A DNA stretch of 64,000 nucleotides from Streptococcus halotolerans (GTDB lineage Bacteria > Bacillota > Bacilli > Lactobacillales > Streptococcaceae). The DNA is taken from contig NZ_CP014835.1 in NCBI RefSeq assembly GCF_001598035.1, positions 496,001 to 560,000 of the forward strand, in the 5' to 3' direction. How positions within the stretch are numbered: the first letter of the stretch is position 1; the number at the start of each line of letters is the position of its first letter. The notes beneath the pieces were generated by a model. The model searched no databases, was not told the DNA's origin, and saw only the letters and a list, made by a program, of their open reading frames with translations. A program made the position numbers and the translations under genes. Shown here piece by piece: positions 18,170 through 27,602 of this stretch.

Positions 18170-18832
18170 ATGAAATTTAATCGTTTGATTGATCACACTT
18201 TGTTAAAGCCAGAAAGCACACAAGAACAAGTTGATAAGCTTATTGCAGAAGCAAAAGAATATGAATTTGCCAGTGTTTGTGTTAACCCAACTTGGGTTAA
18301 GCATGCTAGTGAAAAATTATCAGAGACGCCTGTGAAAGTTTGTACGGTAATTGGCTTTCCTCTGGGGGCAAATACGAGTGCAACCAAGGCATTTGAAACT
18401 AAGAATGCCATTGAAAATGGTGCTGATGAGATTGATATGGTTATCAACATTGGCGCAGCTAAGGATGGAAATTTTGACCTAGTCGAAGCAGATATTGCAG
18501 CGGTCGTCAAGGCAAGTGGTGATAAACTTGTCAAAGTTATCATTGAAACCTGTCTCTTAACAGATGATGAAAAAGTTAAAGCATGTAAGGCTGCTGTATC
18601 AGCAGGAGCTGACTTCGTCAAAACATCAACTGGCTTTTCAACTGGTGGTGCAAATGTACATGACGTTGCTCTAATGCGCGAAACAGTGGGACCAGATATT
18701 GGTGTTAAAGCTTCAGGTGGTGCACGTTCTCTTGAAGATGTCAAACAGTTTGTTGAAGCTGGGGCTACTCGAATTGGAACATCATCTGGTGTTGCTATTG
18801 TTCAAGGAGAGTTAGCTGATGGAAACTATTGA
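18170..18832 (+). CDS. deoC: Deoxyribose-phosphate aldolase
   Basis: 220-residue class I aldolase. The Schiff-base lysine is in [15 protein letters not shown] (about residue 151) and the proton-relay lysine in [10 protein letters not shown] (about 180). The N-terminus IDHTLLKPE is typical. It cleaves 2-deoxyribose-5-phosphate to glyceraldehyde-3-phosphate and acetaldehyde, completing deoxynucleoside breakdown. TAGGAG precedes the ATG. It overlaps cdd by 14 bases. Confidence 0.95.
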   Translation: MKFNRLIDHTLLKPESTQEQVDKLIAEAKEYEFASVCVNPTWVKHASEKLSETPVKVCTVIGFPLGANTSATKAFETKNAIENGADEIDMVINIGAAKDGNFDLVEADIAAVVKASGDKLVKVIIETCLLTDDEKVKACKAAVSAGADFVKTSTGFSTGGANVHDVALMRETVGPDIGVKASGGARSLEDVKQFVEAGATRIGTSSGVAIVQGELADGNY

Positions 18833-19208
18833 TCTCATCACTTTAGCTAAAGAAGCCAGCCAAAACGCATATGTGCCCTATTCACACTTTCCAATTGGGG
18901 CTGCTGTTTTAACAAAATCTGGCCAAGTTTTTCAAGGCTGTAATATAGAAAACATCAGTTTTGGCTTATGTAATTGCGGAGAACGTACAGCAATATTCAA
19001 AGCAGTCTCTGAAGGCTATCGCGAGCTGGAAACAATAGCCGTTTATGGTGCAACAAAGGAGCCAGTTTCGCCTTGTGGCGCTTGTCGTCAAGTGATGGTT
19101 GAGTTTTTCGAACCAACCTCTAAAGTTATCTTAATTTCGCAAAATGGTAAGACAGTCGAGATGACAGTCGAAGAGTTACTTCCATACTCTTTCACAGATT
19201 TAGATTAA
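18819..19208 (+). CDS. cdd: Cytidine deaminase
   Basis: 129-residue zinc deaminase. The catalytic segment is NCGERTAIF (Cys zinc ligand, Glu proton shuttle) and the other zinc ligands are in [22 protein letters not shown] and [10 protein letters not shown] bind the nucleoside. It converts cytidine and deoxycytidine to uridine forms that Pdp can split. ATG at 18819 lies inside the end of deoC with AAGGAG upstream. Confidence 0.95.
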   Translation: METIDLITLAKEASQNAYVPYSHFPIGAAVLTKSGQVFQGCNIENISFGLCNCGERTAIFKAVSEGYRELETIAVYGATKEPVSPCGACRQVMVEFFEPTSKVILISQNGKTVEMTVEELLPYSFTDLD

Positions 19209-19281
19209 TCTGTTTGTTGTTGACCTTTTTGGTTATGAGCTCGCAACCTAGTTGCAATATTTTTTAGGAGGATTCATTACG

Positions 19282-20331
19282 ATGAACAAAAAGATTGTTG
19301 GTGTTGGTCTTGCATCAGTAGCTGTGCTTACTCTTGCTGCATGTGGAAACCGTGGTGGTTCAAAATCAGATGGTGGTGATGCTGGACTTAAAGTTGCAAT
19401 GGTAACTGATACTGGTGGTGTTGATGACAAATCATTTAACCAATCAGCTTGGGAAGGTCTTCAAGCTTGGGGTAAAGAGAATGGCTTGAAAAAAGGTAAA
19501 GGATTCGATTATTTCCAATCAACAAGTGAATCTGATTATGCTAATAACCTAGATACAGCTATTTCAAGTGGTTATAAACTTGTTTTTGGTATTGGATTTG
19601 CGCTTCATGATGCTATCGAAAAAGTTGCTCAAGATAATACAGATACAAACTTTGTCATCATCGATGATGTTATCGAAGGAAAAGATAACGTTGCAAGTGC
19701 AACATTTGCTGATAATGAAGCAGCTTACTTAGCTGGTATCGCTGCTGCTAAAACAACTAAAACTAAAAAAGTTGGTTTCGTAGGTGGTATGGAATCAGAT
19801 GTTATCACTCGTTTTGAAAAAGGATTTGAAGCAGGTGTTAAATCTGTCGATGATTCTATCGAAATTAAAGTAGATTACGCAGGTTCATTTGGTGATGCTG
19901 CTAAAGGTAAAACGATTGCTGCAGCACAATATGCTAGTGGCGCAGACATTGTCTACCAAGTTGCCGGAGGAACTGGTGTTGGTGTCTTCAGTGAAGCAAA
20001 ATCACTTAACGAAGGCAAAAAAGAATCAGAAAAGGTTTGGGTTATCGGTGTTGACCGTGACCAAAAAGATGAAGGTAAATATACTTCAAAAGACGGCAAA
20101 GAGTCTAACTTTGTTTTAGCTTCTACACTTAAAGAAGTTGGTAAAACAGTTGAACTTATTTCAGGTCAAGCTAAAGATAACAAATTCCCTGGTGGTGATG
20201 TAACTGTCTACGGTCTTAAAGATGGTGGTGTTGACATCGCTACAACAAATGTTGATGAGGCAACTGTTAAAGAAATTAACAAAGCCAAAGAACAAATTAA
20301 ATCAGGTGAAATTAAAGTACCTAAAAAATAA
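19282..20331 (+). CDS. rnsB: BmpA-type nucleoside-binding lipoprotein
   Basis: 349-residue lipoprotein. The signal peptide ends at the lipobox LAAC (Cys near residue 20). The mature part is the BMP/PnrA fold: MVTDTGGVDDKSFNQSAWEG near the start, then FVIIDDV, GFVGGMESDVITRFEKGF and VIGVDRDQ. In this family it binds purine or pyrimidine nucleosides outside the membrane. ATG 19282 follows AGGAGG. It matches RnsB of the S. mutans nucleoside importer, and its ATPase and permeases follow. Confidence 0.92.
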   Translation: MNKKIVGVGLASVAVLTLAACGNRGGSKSDGGDAGLKVAMVTDTGGVDDKSFNQSAWEGLQAWGKENGLKKGKGFDYFQSTSESDYANNLDTAISSGYKLVFGIGFALHDAIEKVAQDNTDTNFVIIDDVIEGKDNVASATFADNEAAYLAGIAAAKTTKTKKVGFVGGMESDVITRFEKGFEAGVKSVDDSIEIKVDYAGSFGDAAKGKTIAAAQYASGADIVYQVAGGTGVGVFSEAKSLNEGKKESEKVWVIGVDRDQKDEGKYTSKDGKESNFVLASTLKEVGKTVELISGQAKDNKFPGGDVTVYGLKDGGVDIATTNVDEATVKEINKAKEQIKSGEIKVPKK

Positions 20332-20342
20332 GTCTTGAAAAG

Positions 20343-20369
20343 GGCGACCTTGGTCGGTCGCCTTTTTTT
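20343..20369 (+). terminator. Terminator after the nucleoside-binding lipoprotein
   Basis: GGCGACC pairs with GGTCGCC and is followed by TTTTTTT. Partial read-through would give more binding protein than transporter. Confidence 0.92.
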
Positions 20370-20458
20370 GAACTGAGATTTTATATCTCAGTAAAGTCTA
20401 TCACCATTAGTTTGGTTGATTTTAGTGAAATATAACTTCCATCGAAAGGAAACTCCTT

Positions 20459-21991
20459 ATGACACAGAATGTCATCGAAATGAGAGAAATTACCAAAATT
20501 TTTGGTGATTTTGTCGCAAATGATAAGATTAATCTGAATTTGCAAAAAGGCGAAATTCATGCTCTTTTGGGAGAAAACGGAGCAGGTAAGTCAACATTGA
20601 TGAACATGTTGGCAGGTCTGTTAGAGCCTACGAGCGGTGAGATTGTTGTTAATGGTCAATCTGTATCTATCGATTCGCCGTCAAAATCATCACATCTTGG
20701 TATCGGAATGGTTCACCAACATTTTATGCTCGTTGAAGCATTTACTGTTGCTGAAAATATTATTTTAGGAAATGAAATCACATCAGGTGCATCACTTGAT
20801 ATGAAGAAGGCTCATAAAGAAATTACAGAGCTATCTGAACAGTATGGCCTTGCTGTAAATCCGAAAGCAAAGGTTGCTGATATTTCTGTTGGGGCTCAAC
20901 AGCGTGTTGAAATTTTAAAAACATTGTATCGCGGTGCTGATATTCTGATTTTTGATGAACCAACAGCTGTTTTAACACCTGCAGAAATTGCTGAGTTAAT
21001 GGTCATCATGAAAAATCTAACGAAAGAAGGAAAATCAATTATTTTGATTACTCATAAGTTAGATGAAATACGTGCCGTAGCTGACCGTGTAACCGTTATT
21101 CGTCGTGGTAAAAGTATCGAGACAGTGGAAGTCGGTGATGCTACTTCAGAAGATTTAGCAGAGATGATGGTGGGTCGTTCAGTATCATTTACAACAGCTA
21201 AACAGCCTTCTGTGCCTGGTGAAGTGGTATTATCTATTGATCATTTGGTTGTTAATGAAAACCGCGGTGTTCCAGCTGTTAAAGACCTCTCTCTTGAAGT
21301 AAGAGCGGGTGAAGTCGTCGGAATAGCTGGTATTGATGGAAATGGTCAAAGTGAACTAATTCAAGCTATCACTGGTCTGCGTAAAGTAAAATCTGGTCGC
21401 ATTACGATTAAAGGTCAAGATGCTACTAAAATGTCTTCTCGTAAAATCACGGAACTCAGTGTTGCCCACGTTCCTGAAGATCGCCATAGAGATGGTTTAG
21501 TATTAGACATGACCTTGGCTGAAAATGTTGCTTTACAGACCTATTATAAGGAACCATTAAGTAAAAATGGTGTATTGAATTACAACAAAATCAATGAATA
21601 TGCCAAAAAATTGATGGCTGAGTTTGATGTTCGCGGTGCCAGTGAGTTAGTTCCTGCAAGAGGTTTTTCTGGAGGAAATCAACAAAAGGCAATTATTGCT
21701 CGCGAAATTGATCGTGACCCAGATCTCTTAATTGTTAGTCAACCAACTCGAGGACTCGACGTAGGTGCTATCGAATACATTCGTAAACGTATTATTGAAG
21801 AACGTACCAATGGAAAGGCTGTCCTCGTTGTTAGTTTTGAACTTGACGAAATCCTGGATTTATCAGATAGAATTGCTGTTATTCATGACGGCAAAATCCA
21901 AGGTATTGTTGCTCCAGAAAAAACAAATAAACAAGAACTTGGAGTCTTGATGGCAGGTGGAACAGTAGCAAAGGAGGAGAGTCATGTCTAA
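20459..21991 (+). CDS. rnsA: Nucleoside ABC transporter ATPase (two domains)
   Basis: 510-residue protein with two ATPase domains. The first has Walker A GENGAGKST, signature SVGAQQRVE and Walker B ILIFDEPTAVL. The second has a degenerate Walker A (GIDGNGQSE), signature FSGGNQQKA and LLIVSQPTRGLDVGA, with Ser-Gln in place of Asp-Glu; this asymmetry is normal for sugar/nucleoside-type tandem ATPases. It powers the RnsC/RnsD permeases. AAAGGA precedes the ATG. It overlaps the next gene by 8 bases. Confidence 0.93.
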   Translation: MTQNVIEMREITKIFGDFVANDKINLNLQKGEIHALLGENGAGKSTLMNMLAGLLEPTSGEIVVNGQSVSIDSPSKSSHLGIGMVHQHFMLVEAFTVAENIILGNEITSGASLDMKKAHKEITELSEQYGLAVNPKAKVADISVGAQQRVEILKTLYRGADILIFDEPTAVLTPAEIAELMVIMKNLTKEGKSIILITHKLDEIRAVADRVTVIRRGKSIETVEVGDATSEDLAEMMVGRSVSFTTAKQPSVPGEVVLSIDHLVVNENRGVPAVKDLSLEVRAGEVVGIAGIDGNGQSELIQAITGLRKVKSGRITIKGQDATKMSSRKITELSVAHVPEDRHRDGLVLDMTLAENVALQTYYKEPLSKNGVLNYNKINEYAKKLMAEFDVRGASELVPARGFSGGNQQKAIIAREIDRDPDLLIVSQPTRGLDVGAIEYIRKRIIEERTNGKAVLVVSFELDEILDLSDRIAVIHDGKIQGIVAPEKTNKQELGVLMAGGTVAKEESHV

Positions 21992-23045
21992 TAAAAAACA
22001 AAGCATAGCGGTTCCCATTATTTCTGTTGTTTTGGGACTTGTTTTGGGAGCTATTATCATGCTCATCTTCGGTTATGATCCTATTTGGGGATATGAAGGC
22101 TTGTTCCAAATCGCCTTTGGAAGTGTGAAAAACATTGGTGAAATTTTTAGAGCTATGGGGCCTTTAGTTCTCATCGCTCTAGGATTTACTGTGGCCAGTC
22201 GAGCAGGATTTTTCAATATCGGTCTTTCAGGTCAGGCTTATGCTGGCTGGATTGCTGCTGGTTGGTTTGCTTTATCACATCCTGAGTTACCACGTCCAGT
22301 GATGATTTTGATGACCATCATTATCGCTGTTCTTGCGGGTGGTATCGTTGGGGCCATTCCTGGTTTCTTGCGTGCTTATCTTGGTACTAGTGAAGTTATT
22401 GTGACTATCATGATGAACTATATCATCTTGTTTGGAGGGAATGCGATTATCCAACGTGGCTTCTCGAAAGATATTATGAGAACAACAGATTCATCGATTT
22501 ATGTGAGTCAAAATGCGACTTATCAGTCAGACTGGTTAGGTGCTTTAACGAATAATTCACGTTTAAATATTGGGATTTTCTTTGCTTTAATAGCTGTTGT
22601 TGTTATTTGGTTCTTACTCAATAAAACGATTCTAGGTTTTGAGATTCGTTCAGTTGGGCTAAATCCTCATGCAAGTGAATATGCTGGAATGTCTGCTAAA
22701 CGGACGATTATCTTATCGATGATCATTTCAGGAGCTTTAGCAGGACTTGGAGGAGTCGTTGAAGGTTTAGGAACTTTTGAGAATGTCTATGTTCAAAGTA
22801 CCTCATTGGCAATTGGTTTTGATGGAATGGCTGTTAGTCTTTTAGCTTCAAATCATCCCATTGGTATAATTTTTGCGGCCTTCTTGTTTGCTGTCCTTAA
22901 CGTTGGTGCTCCAGGTATGAATACGGCTGGTATTCCTCCGGAACTCGTTAAAGTTGTAACAGCATCAATTATCTTCTTTGTAGGTGCTCATTACCTTATC
23001 GAGCAATTTATTAAGCCCAAAAAACAAGTGAAAGGTGGTAACTAA
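21984..23045 (+). CDS. rnsC: Nucleoside ABC transporter permease 1
   Basis: 353-residue membrane permease of the branched-chain amino acid/ribose class with about eight to ten helices. FNIGLSGQAYAGWIAAG, EVIVTIMMNYIILF and GALAGLGGVVEGLG are family-typical. It forms the channel with the next gene. AAAGGAGGAG precedes the ATG, which lies inside the end of the ATPase gene. Confidence 0.92.
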   Translation: MSNKKQSIAVPIISVVLGLVLGAIIMLIFGYDPIWGYEGLFQIAFGSVKNIGEIFRAMGPLVLIALGFTVASRAGFFNIGLSGQAYAGWIAAGWFALSHPELPRPVMILMTIIIAVLAGGIVGAIPGFLRAYLGTSEVIVTIMMNYIILFGGNAIIQRGFSKDIMRTTDSSIYVSQNATYQSDWLGALTNNSRLNIGIFFALIAVVVIWFLLNKTILGFEIRSVGLNPHASEYAGMSAKRTIILSMIISGALAGLGGVVEGLGTFENVYVQSTSLAIGFDGMAVSLLASNHPIGIIFAAFLFAVLNVGAPGMNTAGIPPELVKVVTASIIFFVGAHYLIEQFIKPKKQVKGGN

Positions 23046-23047
23046 TA

Positions 23048-24004
23048 ATGAGTTTAATGACAATTTTATCCTTGTTGGTTAGTTCAATGTTGATTTACGC
23101 AACACCTCTCATTTTGACAAGTATCGGTGGAACTTTCTCTGAACGTTCTGGTGTTGTCAATGTTGGTTTGGAAGGTATCATGGTAATGGGTGCTTTCTCT
23201 GGTATTGTATTTAATCTAGGATTTGCCGATGTTTTTGGAAAAGCAACTCCTTGGGTTGCAACAATTGTAGGTGGTCTGGTTGGGATTTTATTCTCATTGA
23301 TTCACGCGGTTGCAACTGTTCATTTCCGAGCTGACCATATTGTTAGTGGTACGGTACTTAACTTAATGGCTCCAGCCTTATCAGTTTTCCTTGTCAAAGT
23401 ATTTTATGGTAAAGGACAAACAGACAATATCGCACAAGCGTTCGGTAAATTTGACTTTCCAGTTTTAGCTCATTTTCCTATCATTGGAGAAATCTTTTTC
23501 AAACGAACGAGCCTTGTTGCTTATGTTGCCATTTTGATATCATTGATTTCATGGTATATTCTTTACAAAACCAAGTTTGGACTTCGTTTGCGTTCAGTAG
23601 GGGAACATCCTCAAGCAGCAGATACCTTAGGAATTAATGTATACCGAATGAAATACTATGGTGTCATGATCTCAGGTTTTCTTGGAGGAATGGGTGGAGC
23701 TGTATATGCCCAATCTATTTCGGTTAACTTTGCTGGAACAACCATTCTTGGCCCAGGGTTTATCGCTCTAGCAGCTATGATTTTTGGTAAATGGAACCCA
23801 GTAGGGGCGATGTTATCGAGTCTCTTCTTTGGTGTTTCTCAAAGTTTAGCTGTTATTGGTAATCAGTTACCATTCTTATCAAAAATTCCGACTGTTTACC
23901 TTCAAATTGCGCCATATGTTCTTACCATTATTGTTTTAGCAGCCTTCTTTGGACAAGCAGTTGGTCCAAAAGCTGGTGGTAAAAACTACATTAAGTCAAA
24001 ATAA
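23048..24004 (+). CDS. rnsD: Nucleoside ABC transporter permease 2
   Basis: 318-residue permease, partner of the previous gene. GGTFSERSGVVNVGLEGIM near residue 28, HIVSGTVLNLMAP and GFLGGMGGAVYAQ are typical of the YufQ/RnsD type. It begins two bases after the previous stop. It is the last gene of the importer and a terminator follows. Confidence 0.92.
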   Translation: MSLMTILSLLVSSMLIYATPLILTSIGGTFSERSGVVNVGLEGIMVMGAFSGIVFNLGFADVFGKATPWVATIVGGLVGILFSLIHAVATVHFRADHIVSGTVLNLMAPALSVFLVKVFYGKGQTDNIAQAFGKFDFPVLAHFPIIGEIFFKRTSLVAYVAILISLISWYILYKTKFGLRLRSVGEHPQAADTLGINVYRMKYYGVMISGFLGGMGGAVYAQSISVNFAGTTILGPGFIALAAMIFGKWNPVGAMLSSLFFGVSQSLAVIGNQLPFLSKIPTVYLQIAPYVLTIIVLAAFFGQAVGPKAGGKNYIKSK

Positions 24005-24034
24005 AGTAACTAAGAGAGAAAGATTTCTCTATCA

Positions 24035-24083
24035 GGTTGAAGAAAAAGTCTATTTGGACGTATTTTCTTCAGCCTTTTTAATT
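24035..24083 (+). terminator. Terminator of the nucleoside importer operon
   Basis: GGTTGAAGAAAA pairs with ATTTTCTTCAGCC over a loop of about 16 bases, then TTTTT. Confidence 0.85.
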
Positions 24084-24350
24084 CGATTTCGCTCTCAACT
24101 GTAATGGGAAGTAAAAAGTGCTCAAAAAGATAGTAAATCAGTATCGTCAACGGCTAGTGTTATTGATATTCAATTTTTATCTTCTCAATGTCTCTAGCAT
24201 TTAGATGAAAGTCTGAGGTCTGAAGATCTTAATGATGTTTATTTTAATTTGACAGTGAACAGTGGTCAAAGACGGTATTTTTTGGTAAAATAGTAACCGT
24301 TATCATACAAGTGGTTATATGCTTTCTGTGTGGTTTAACGAGCAAATAAA
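24084..24350. other. Intergenic stretch between importer and nox
   Basis: About 270 bases without a credible gene. GCTCTCAACTGTAATGGGA at about 24090-24108 resembles the ISL3 terminal repeat of this genome and may be a solo relic. The rest is AT-rich and unassigned. Confidence 0.4.
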
Positions 24351-24379
24351 TTGGTGTATAATACGCTTTGTGTTATACT
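24351..24379 (+). promoter_or_regulatory. nox promoter
   Basis: TTGGTG (24351-24356), 17-base spacer, TATACT (24374-24379) with an upstream TG. An alternative TATAAT lies at 24357-24362. Confidence 0.6.
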
Positions 24380-24412
24380 TAACAAGTAAAAAAATATATT
24401 GGAGATTTTTAT

Positions 24413-25780
24413 ATGTCTAAAATTGTTGTTGTAGGCACTAACCACGCTGGTACAGCTGCCATTAAAACAATGTTGTCAAACTATGGTTCTGAAAATGAAA
24501 TCGTAACCTTTGACCAAAACTCAAACATTTCTTTCCTAGGATGTGGAATGGCTTTATGGATCGGTGAGCAAATCGATGGTCCTGAAGGTCTTTTCTATTC
24601 TGACAAAGAAGAACTTGAAAGCATGGGGGCAACTGTATACATGGAATCACCTGTCACTCATATTGATTATGCTAAAAAAGAAGTGACAGCCATCGTTGAC
24701 GGTAAAGAACATGTTGAATCTTATGATAAATTACTTTTAGCAACTGGTTCTCAACCAATCGTACCACCAATCAAAGGTGTTGAAATCAAAGAAGGTTCAA
24801 CTGATTTTGAAGCAACGCTTGAAAATCTTCAATTTGTTAAACTTTATCAAAATGCTGAAGATGTTATTAATCGACTTGAAAAACCTGAAATCAACCGAGT
24901 AGCAGTTGTTGGTGGTGGTTACATTGGTGTCGAACTTGCTGAGAGCTTCAAACGTAAAGGTAAAGAAGTTGTTCTTGTCGATATTGCAGAAACTGTTATG
25001 GGTGCTTACTATGACCGTGACTTTACTGCAATGATGAATCAAAACCTTGAGGAAAATGGTATTAAACTTGCCCTTGGTCAAGCTGTTCAAGCCGTTGAAG
25101 GTGACGGAAAAGTTGAACGTCTTGTAACGGATAAAGAAACCTTTGACGTTGATATGGTTATCATGTGTGTTGGTTTCCGCCCTAACACAGCACTTGGAAA
25201 TGGCGAACTTGAAACTTTCCGTAACGGTGCTTGGTTGGTCGATAAAAAACAAGAAACTAGCATGAAAGATGTTTATGCGATCGGTGACTGTGCAACTATC
25301 TACGATAATGCTCGTGATGATAACAGTTATATCGCTTTGGCATCAAATGCTGTTCGTACAGGTATTGTAGCTGCTCATAATCTTGCAGGGCATGAACTTG
25401 AAGGAGTTGGTGTGCAAGGTTCAAATGGTATTTCCATCTTTGGACTTAACATGGTTTCAACTGGCTTGACTGAAGAACGTGCTAAAGAAGCTGGATTCAA
25501 CGCTGCAGTGGCATCTTTCAATGATAAACAAAAACCTGAATTTATCAAACACAACAATCATGATGTAGCTATTAAGATCGTATATGATAAAGACACGCGT
25601 GTTGTTCTTGGTTGCCAAATGGTTTCCCGTGAAGATATGTCAATGGGTATCCATATGTTCTCACTTGCTATCATGAAAAACGTGACTATTGAAGAACTAT
25701 CACTCATGGATATCTTCTTCTTGCCACACTTTAATAAACCATACAACTACATTACAATGGCTGCTCTTGGTGCAGAATAA
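24413..25780 (+). CDS. nox: NADH oxidase, water-forming
   Basis: 455-residue FAD/NAD(P)H pyridine nucleotide-disulfide oxidoreductase. FAD-binding [12 protein letters not shown] opens the protein. The single redox cysteine is in [11 protein letters not shown] (about residue 44). The NADH-binding [15 protein letters not shown] is near residue 163 and the second FAD motif VYAIGDCA near 288. The enzyme reduces oxygen to water with NADH and so regenerates NAD+ during aerobic growth. Monocistronic, with its own promoter and terminator. Confidence 0.95.
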   Translation: MSKIVVVGTNHAGTAAIKTMLSNYGSENEIVTFDQNSNISFLGCGMALWIGEQIDGPEGLFYSDKEELESMGATVYMESPVTHIDYAKKEVTAIVDGKEHVESYDKLLLATGSQPIVPPIKGVEIKEGSTDFEATLENLQFVKLYQNAEDVINRLEKPEINRVAVVGGGYIGVELAESFKRKGKEVVLVDIAETVMGAYYDRDFTAMMNQNLEENGIKLALGQAVQAVEGDGKVERLVTDKETFDVDMVIMCVGFRPNTALGNGELETFRNGAWLVDKKQETSMKDVYAIGDCATIYDNARDDNSYIALASNAVRTGIVAAHNLAGHELEGVGVQGSNGISIFGLNMVSTGLTEERAKEAGFNAAVASFNDKQKPEFIKHNNHDVAIKIVYDKDTRVVLGCQMVSREDMSMGIHMFSLAIMKNVTIEELSLMDIFFLPHFNKPYNYITMAALGAE

Positions 25781-25786
25781 CCATCA

Positions 25787-25819
25787 AAAATCGAAGATTG
25801 TTATAATCTTCGATTTTTT
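25787..25819 (+). terminator. Terminator of nox
   Basis: AAAATCGAAGATT pairs with AATCTTCGATTTT over a 5-base loop, followed by further T residues. Confidence 0.92.
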
Positions 25820-25834
25820 CTTAATTATTTTAAC

Positions 25835-25863
25835 TTGACAAAAGATGAAATCCCTTGCATAAT
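25835..25863 (+). promoter_or_regulatory. Promoter of the ATP-cone gene
   Basis: A consensus TTGACA, 17-base spacer and CATAAT. A small inverted repeat (CAATG...CATTG) follows at about 25874-25889. Confidence 0.75.
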
Positions 25864-25902
25864 AAATGTAAGCAATGAAAATGCATTGAAAGGGGACCTC
25901 TT

Positions 25903-26241
25903 ATGCAAATTATCAAACGTGATGGACAAGTTGCAGAATTTGATCCTGAGAAAATCTACCAAGCTATTGTGAAAGCAGCCCAAACGGTCTATGTCATCGA
26001 TGAAACTTGGCGATCAAATCTTGCCCAAGTAACAAAGAAGGTTGTTCTTGATTTGGAAGAAGCGCAGGTTGAGCGTCCAACGATTAACATGATTCAATCT
26101 TTGGTAGAAAATCGTCTAATGGATGCAGGCTTTATTAACATTGCAGAGCATTATATCGCTTACCGTTTACAACGTGATTTGGAGCGTAACGGCTATGACG
26201 ATAGAGTGATTGTGCACCTTCATTTTGAACAAATTAAGTAA
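25903..26241 (+). CDS. Stand-alone ATP-cone domain protein
   Basis: 112-residue protein made almost wholly of one ATP-cone domain: MQIIKRDGQVAEFDPEKIYQ at the start, then AIVKAAQ, VERPTINMIQSLVENRLMD and AEHYIAYRLQRDLER. ATP cones sense ATP/dATP in ribonucleotide reductases and in NrdR. Here there is no NrdR zinc ribbon and no reductase domain or stop-interrupted continuation, so it is not an obvious fragment: it has its own consensus promoter, AAAGGGGA ribosome site and terminator. Function unknown. A regulatory subunit role for a nucleotide enzyme is inference. Confidence 0.82.
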   Translation: MQIIKRDGQVAEFDPEKIYQAIVKAAQTVYVIDETWRSNLAQVTKKVVLDLEEAQVERPTINMIQSLVENRLMDAGFINIAEHYIAYRLQRDLERNGYDDRVIVHLHFEQIK

Positions 26242-26246
26242 ATATC

Positions 26247-26278
26247 AAAAAAGTTGGAATGGCTTCCAACTTTTTTTA
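26247..26278. terminator. Bidirectional terminator between the ATP-cone gene and apbE
   Basis: AAAAAAGTTGGAA pairs with TTCCAACTTTTTTT over TGGC. It serves the plus-strand gene and, being symmetric, also apbE, whose stop codon overlaps its T run. Confidence 0.9.
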
Positions 26279-27214
26279 ATAAAGACTTTGAAACTTAGGT
26301 TTTAAGCTCTTAGAGATGGCAATACGATGATCTTGTGTGATAATAATCCCTTCAATGCCAGGGGTTGATTCAATTACCATCATGGCTTCAACTATTGGAA
26401 GTCCAAAGAGCTTTGTTGTCCAAATTTCGCAATCAACAGATAAGTCAGCGACGATGGTTATACTGGCCATTTCAGTTTCAATGGGGTAACCAGTATTAGA
26501 ATCAAAAATATGGTGATAGGTACGGCCATTATGAACTAGTTTTCGTTCATAAATGCCAGAGGTGACTACTGATTGGTTCTCAATTTTGATAATACCGAGA
26601 TTCTCTCCCCGTTTTAATTCTGGATTTTGAATGCCAATATACCATTTAGAATCAGGTCTTTTTTGATTTGGACCATAAACCAAGACATTGCCACCAAGAT
26701 TAATCATAGCAGAATTAACCTTTTGTGATTTGAGATAATCTATAATACGGTCTGCAATGTAGCCTTTGGCTATCGCACCTAAATCGATCCGCATCCCTTT
26801 TTTTACCAAGAATACGGTGCCGTCATGAGGGTTAATTTGGATGTGCTGAGGATCGATTAAGGCTAAAGCATCTTGAATGGCAGAAGGGTCTGGAACATGA
26901 GCATCAGAAAAGCCAATTCTCCAAGTATTAATTAGGGGACCGATGGCAATATTGAGATGGCTAGGTTGCGTTAAACTATGCTTTTTACCTAAAGTGATTA
27001 AATCAAGCAACTCAGGATGTAGCTTCATCGGTTTAATGCCAGCATTTAAGTTAAGAGCCATCAATTCAGAAGTGTCATCGTTGGCGCTAAATCTTTTATT
27101 GTAGAGGTGTAGAAGGTCAACACAGTCATTAATAAGCTTTTCAGCATTGTCACTATCAATAAGAAGATCAATCGTCGTTCCCATTAGTCGTAAAGAGTGG
27201 GATGTTATAGTCAT
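26276..27214 (-). CDS. apbE: ApbE-like FAD:protein FMN transferase
   Basis: 312-residue protein. RIDLGAIAKGYIADRIIDYL (about residue 167) and SAMINLGGNVLVYG match the FAD-binding core; VTSGIYER, YHHIFDSNTGYPI and the late Asp region complete the family pattern. Such enzymes move FMN from FAD onto a Thr or Ser of target flavoproteins, often outside the membrane. No signal peptide or lipobox is visible here, unlike many ApbE proteins. It is five bases downstream of the tautomerase gene. A possible substrate, an FMN-binding lipoprotein, starts at 63772. Confidence 0.87.
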   Translation of the reverse strand: MTITSHSLRLMGTTIDLLIDSDNAEKLINDCVDLLHLYNKRFSANDDTSELMALNLNAGIKPMKLHPELLDLITLGKKHSLTQPSHLNIAIGPLINTWRIGFSDAHVPDPSAIQDALALIDPQHIQINPHDGTVFLVKKGMRIDLGAIAKGYIADRIIDYLKSQKVNSAMINLGGNVLVYGPNQKRPDSKWYIGIQNPELKRGENLGIIKIENQSVVTSGIYERKLVHNGRTYHHIFDSNTGYPIETEMASITIVADLSVDCEIWTTKLFGLPIVEAMMVIESTPGIEGIIITQDHRIAISKSLKPKFQSLY

Positions 27215-27219
27215 GATAA

Positions 27220-27405
27220 TTAGTTTTTCTTTTTGATATCACCATGAGGGAAGTAAGTTCCTTCTGGCATGTCATTAATAAAAACGTGAATAGCCTCTTT
27301 GGGAGCTTTGGCAACTCGAGAAACAACTTCCGTTACTTCACGTGCAAGTTGAGCTTTTTGTTCATCCGAACGACCTTCAAATAAATCAATTTTGACAAAT
27401 GGCAT
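27220..27405 (-). CDS. 4-oxalocrotonate tautomerase family protein
   Basis: 61-residue protein with the invariant catalytic Pro right after the start (MPFVKIDLFEGRS). The basic active-site region and VFINDMPEGTYFPHGD fit the tautomerase (XylH/YwhB) family. Members act as small hexamers; the physiological substrate in streptococci is unknown. AAGGAG precedes the ATG. It appears co-transcribed with apbE and diverges from tdk. Confidence 0.88.
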   Translation of the reverse strand: MPFVKIDLFEGRSDEQKAQLAREVTEVVSRVAKAPKEAIHVFINDMPEGTYFPHGDIKKKN

Positions 27406-27602
27406 AAGATGTCTCCTTAAAATTAGTTTATAGTATTAGGGTAAATGACTAACTCAATCAAGAGCTTTGTTTGCCAATATTCTAGCATAAATATGGACAA
27501 TTGTCAGATTTTTAGAGGTGCTTTTTTTAGCATATCTTCAGTCGCCATAGCCTTTGTTTTGTGGTAAAATAGATAGGATATTGAAGGAAGAGGTCGGTAT
27601 TT

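Noticed and set aside
18193..18744. 183-codon minus-strand frame opposite deoC
   Set aside because: It is the shadow of a highly conserved enzyme gene; composition is Ser/Ala-rich and it lacks start signals.
21600..21780. Loss-of-function in the second ATPase domain of the nucleoside importer (SQPTRG for DEPTRG)
   Set aside because: This change is normal for the second domain of this transporter class, so it is not an anomaly.
24797..25252. 151-codon minus-strand frame opposite nox
   Set aside because: Antisense to the NADH-binding region of nox, Phe/Asn-rich, without ribosome site or promoter.
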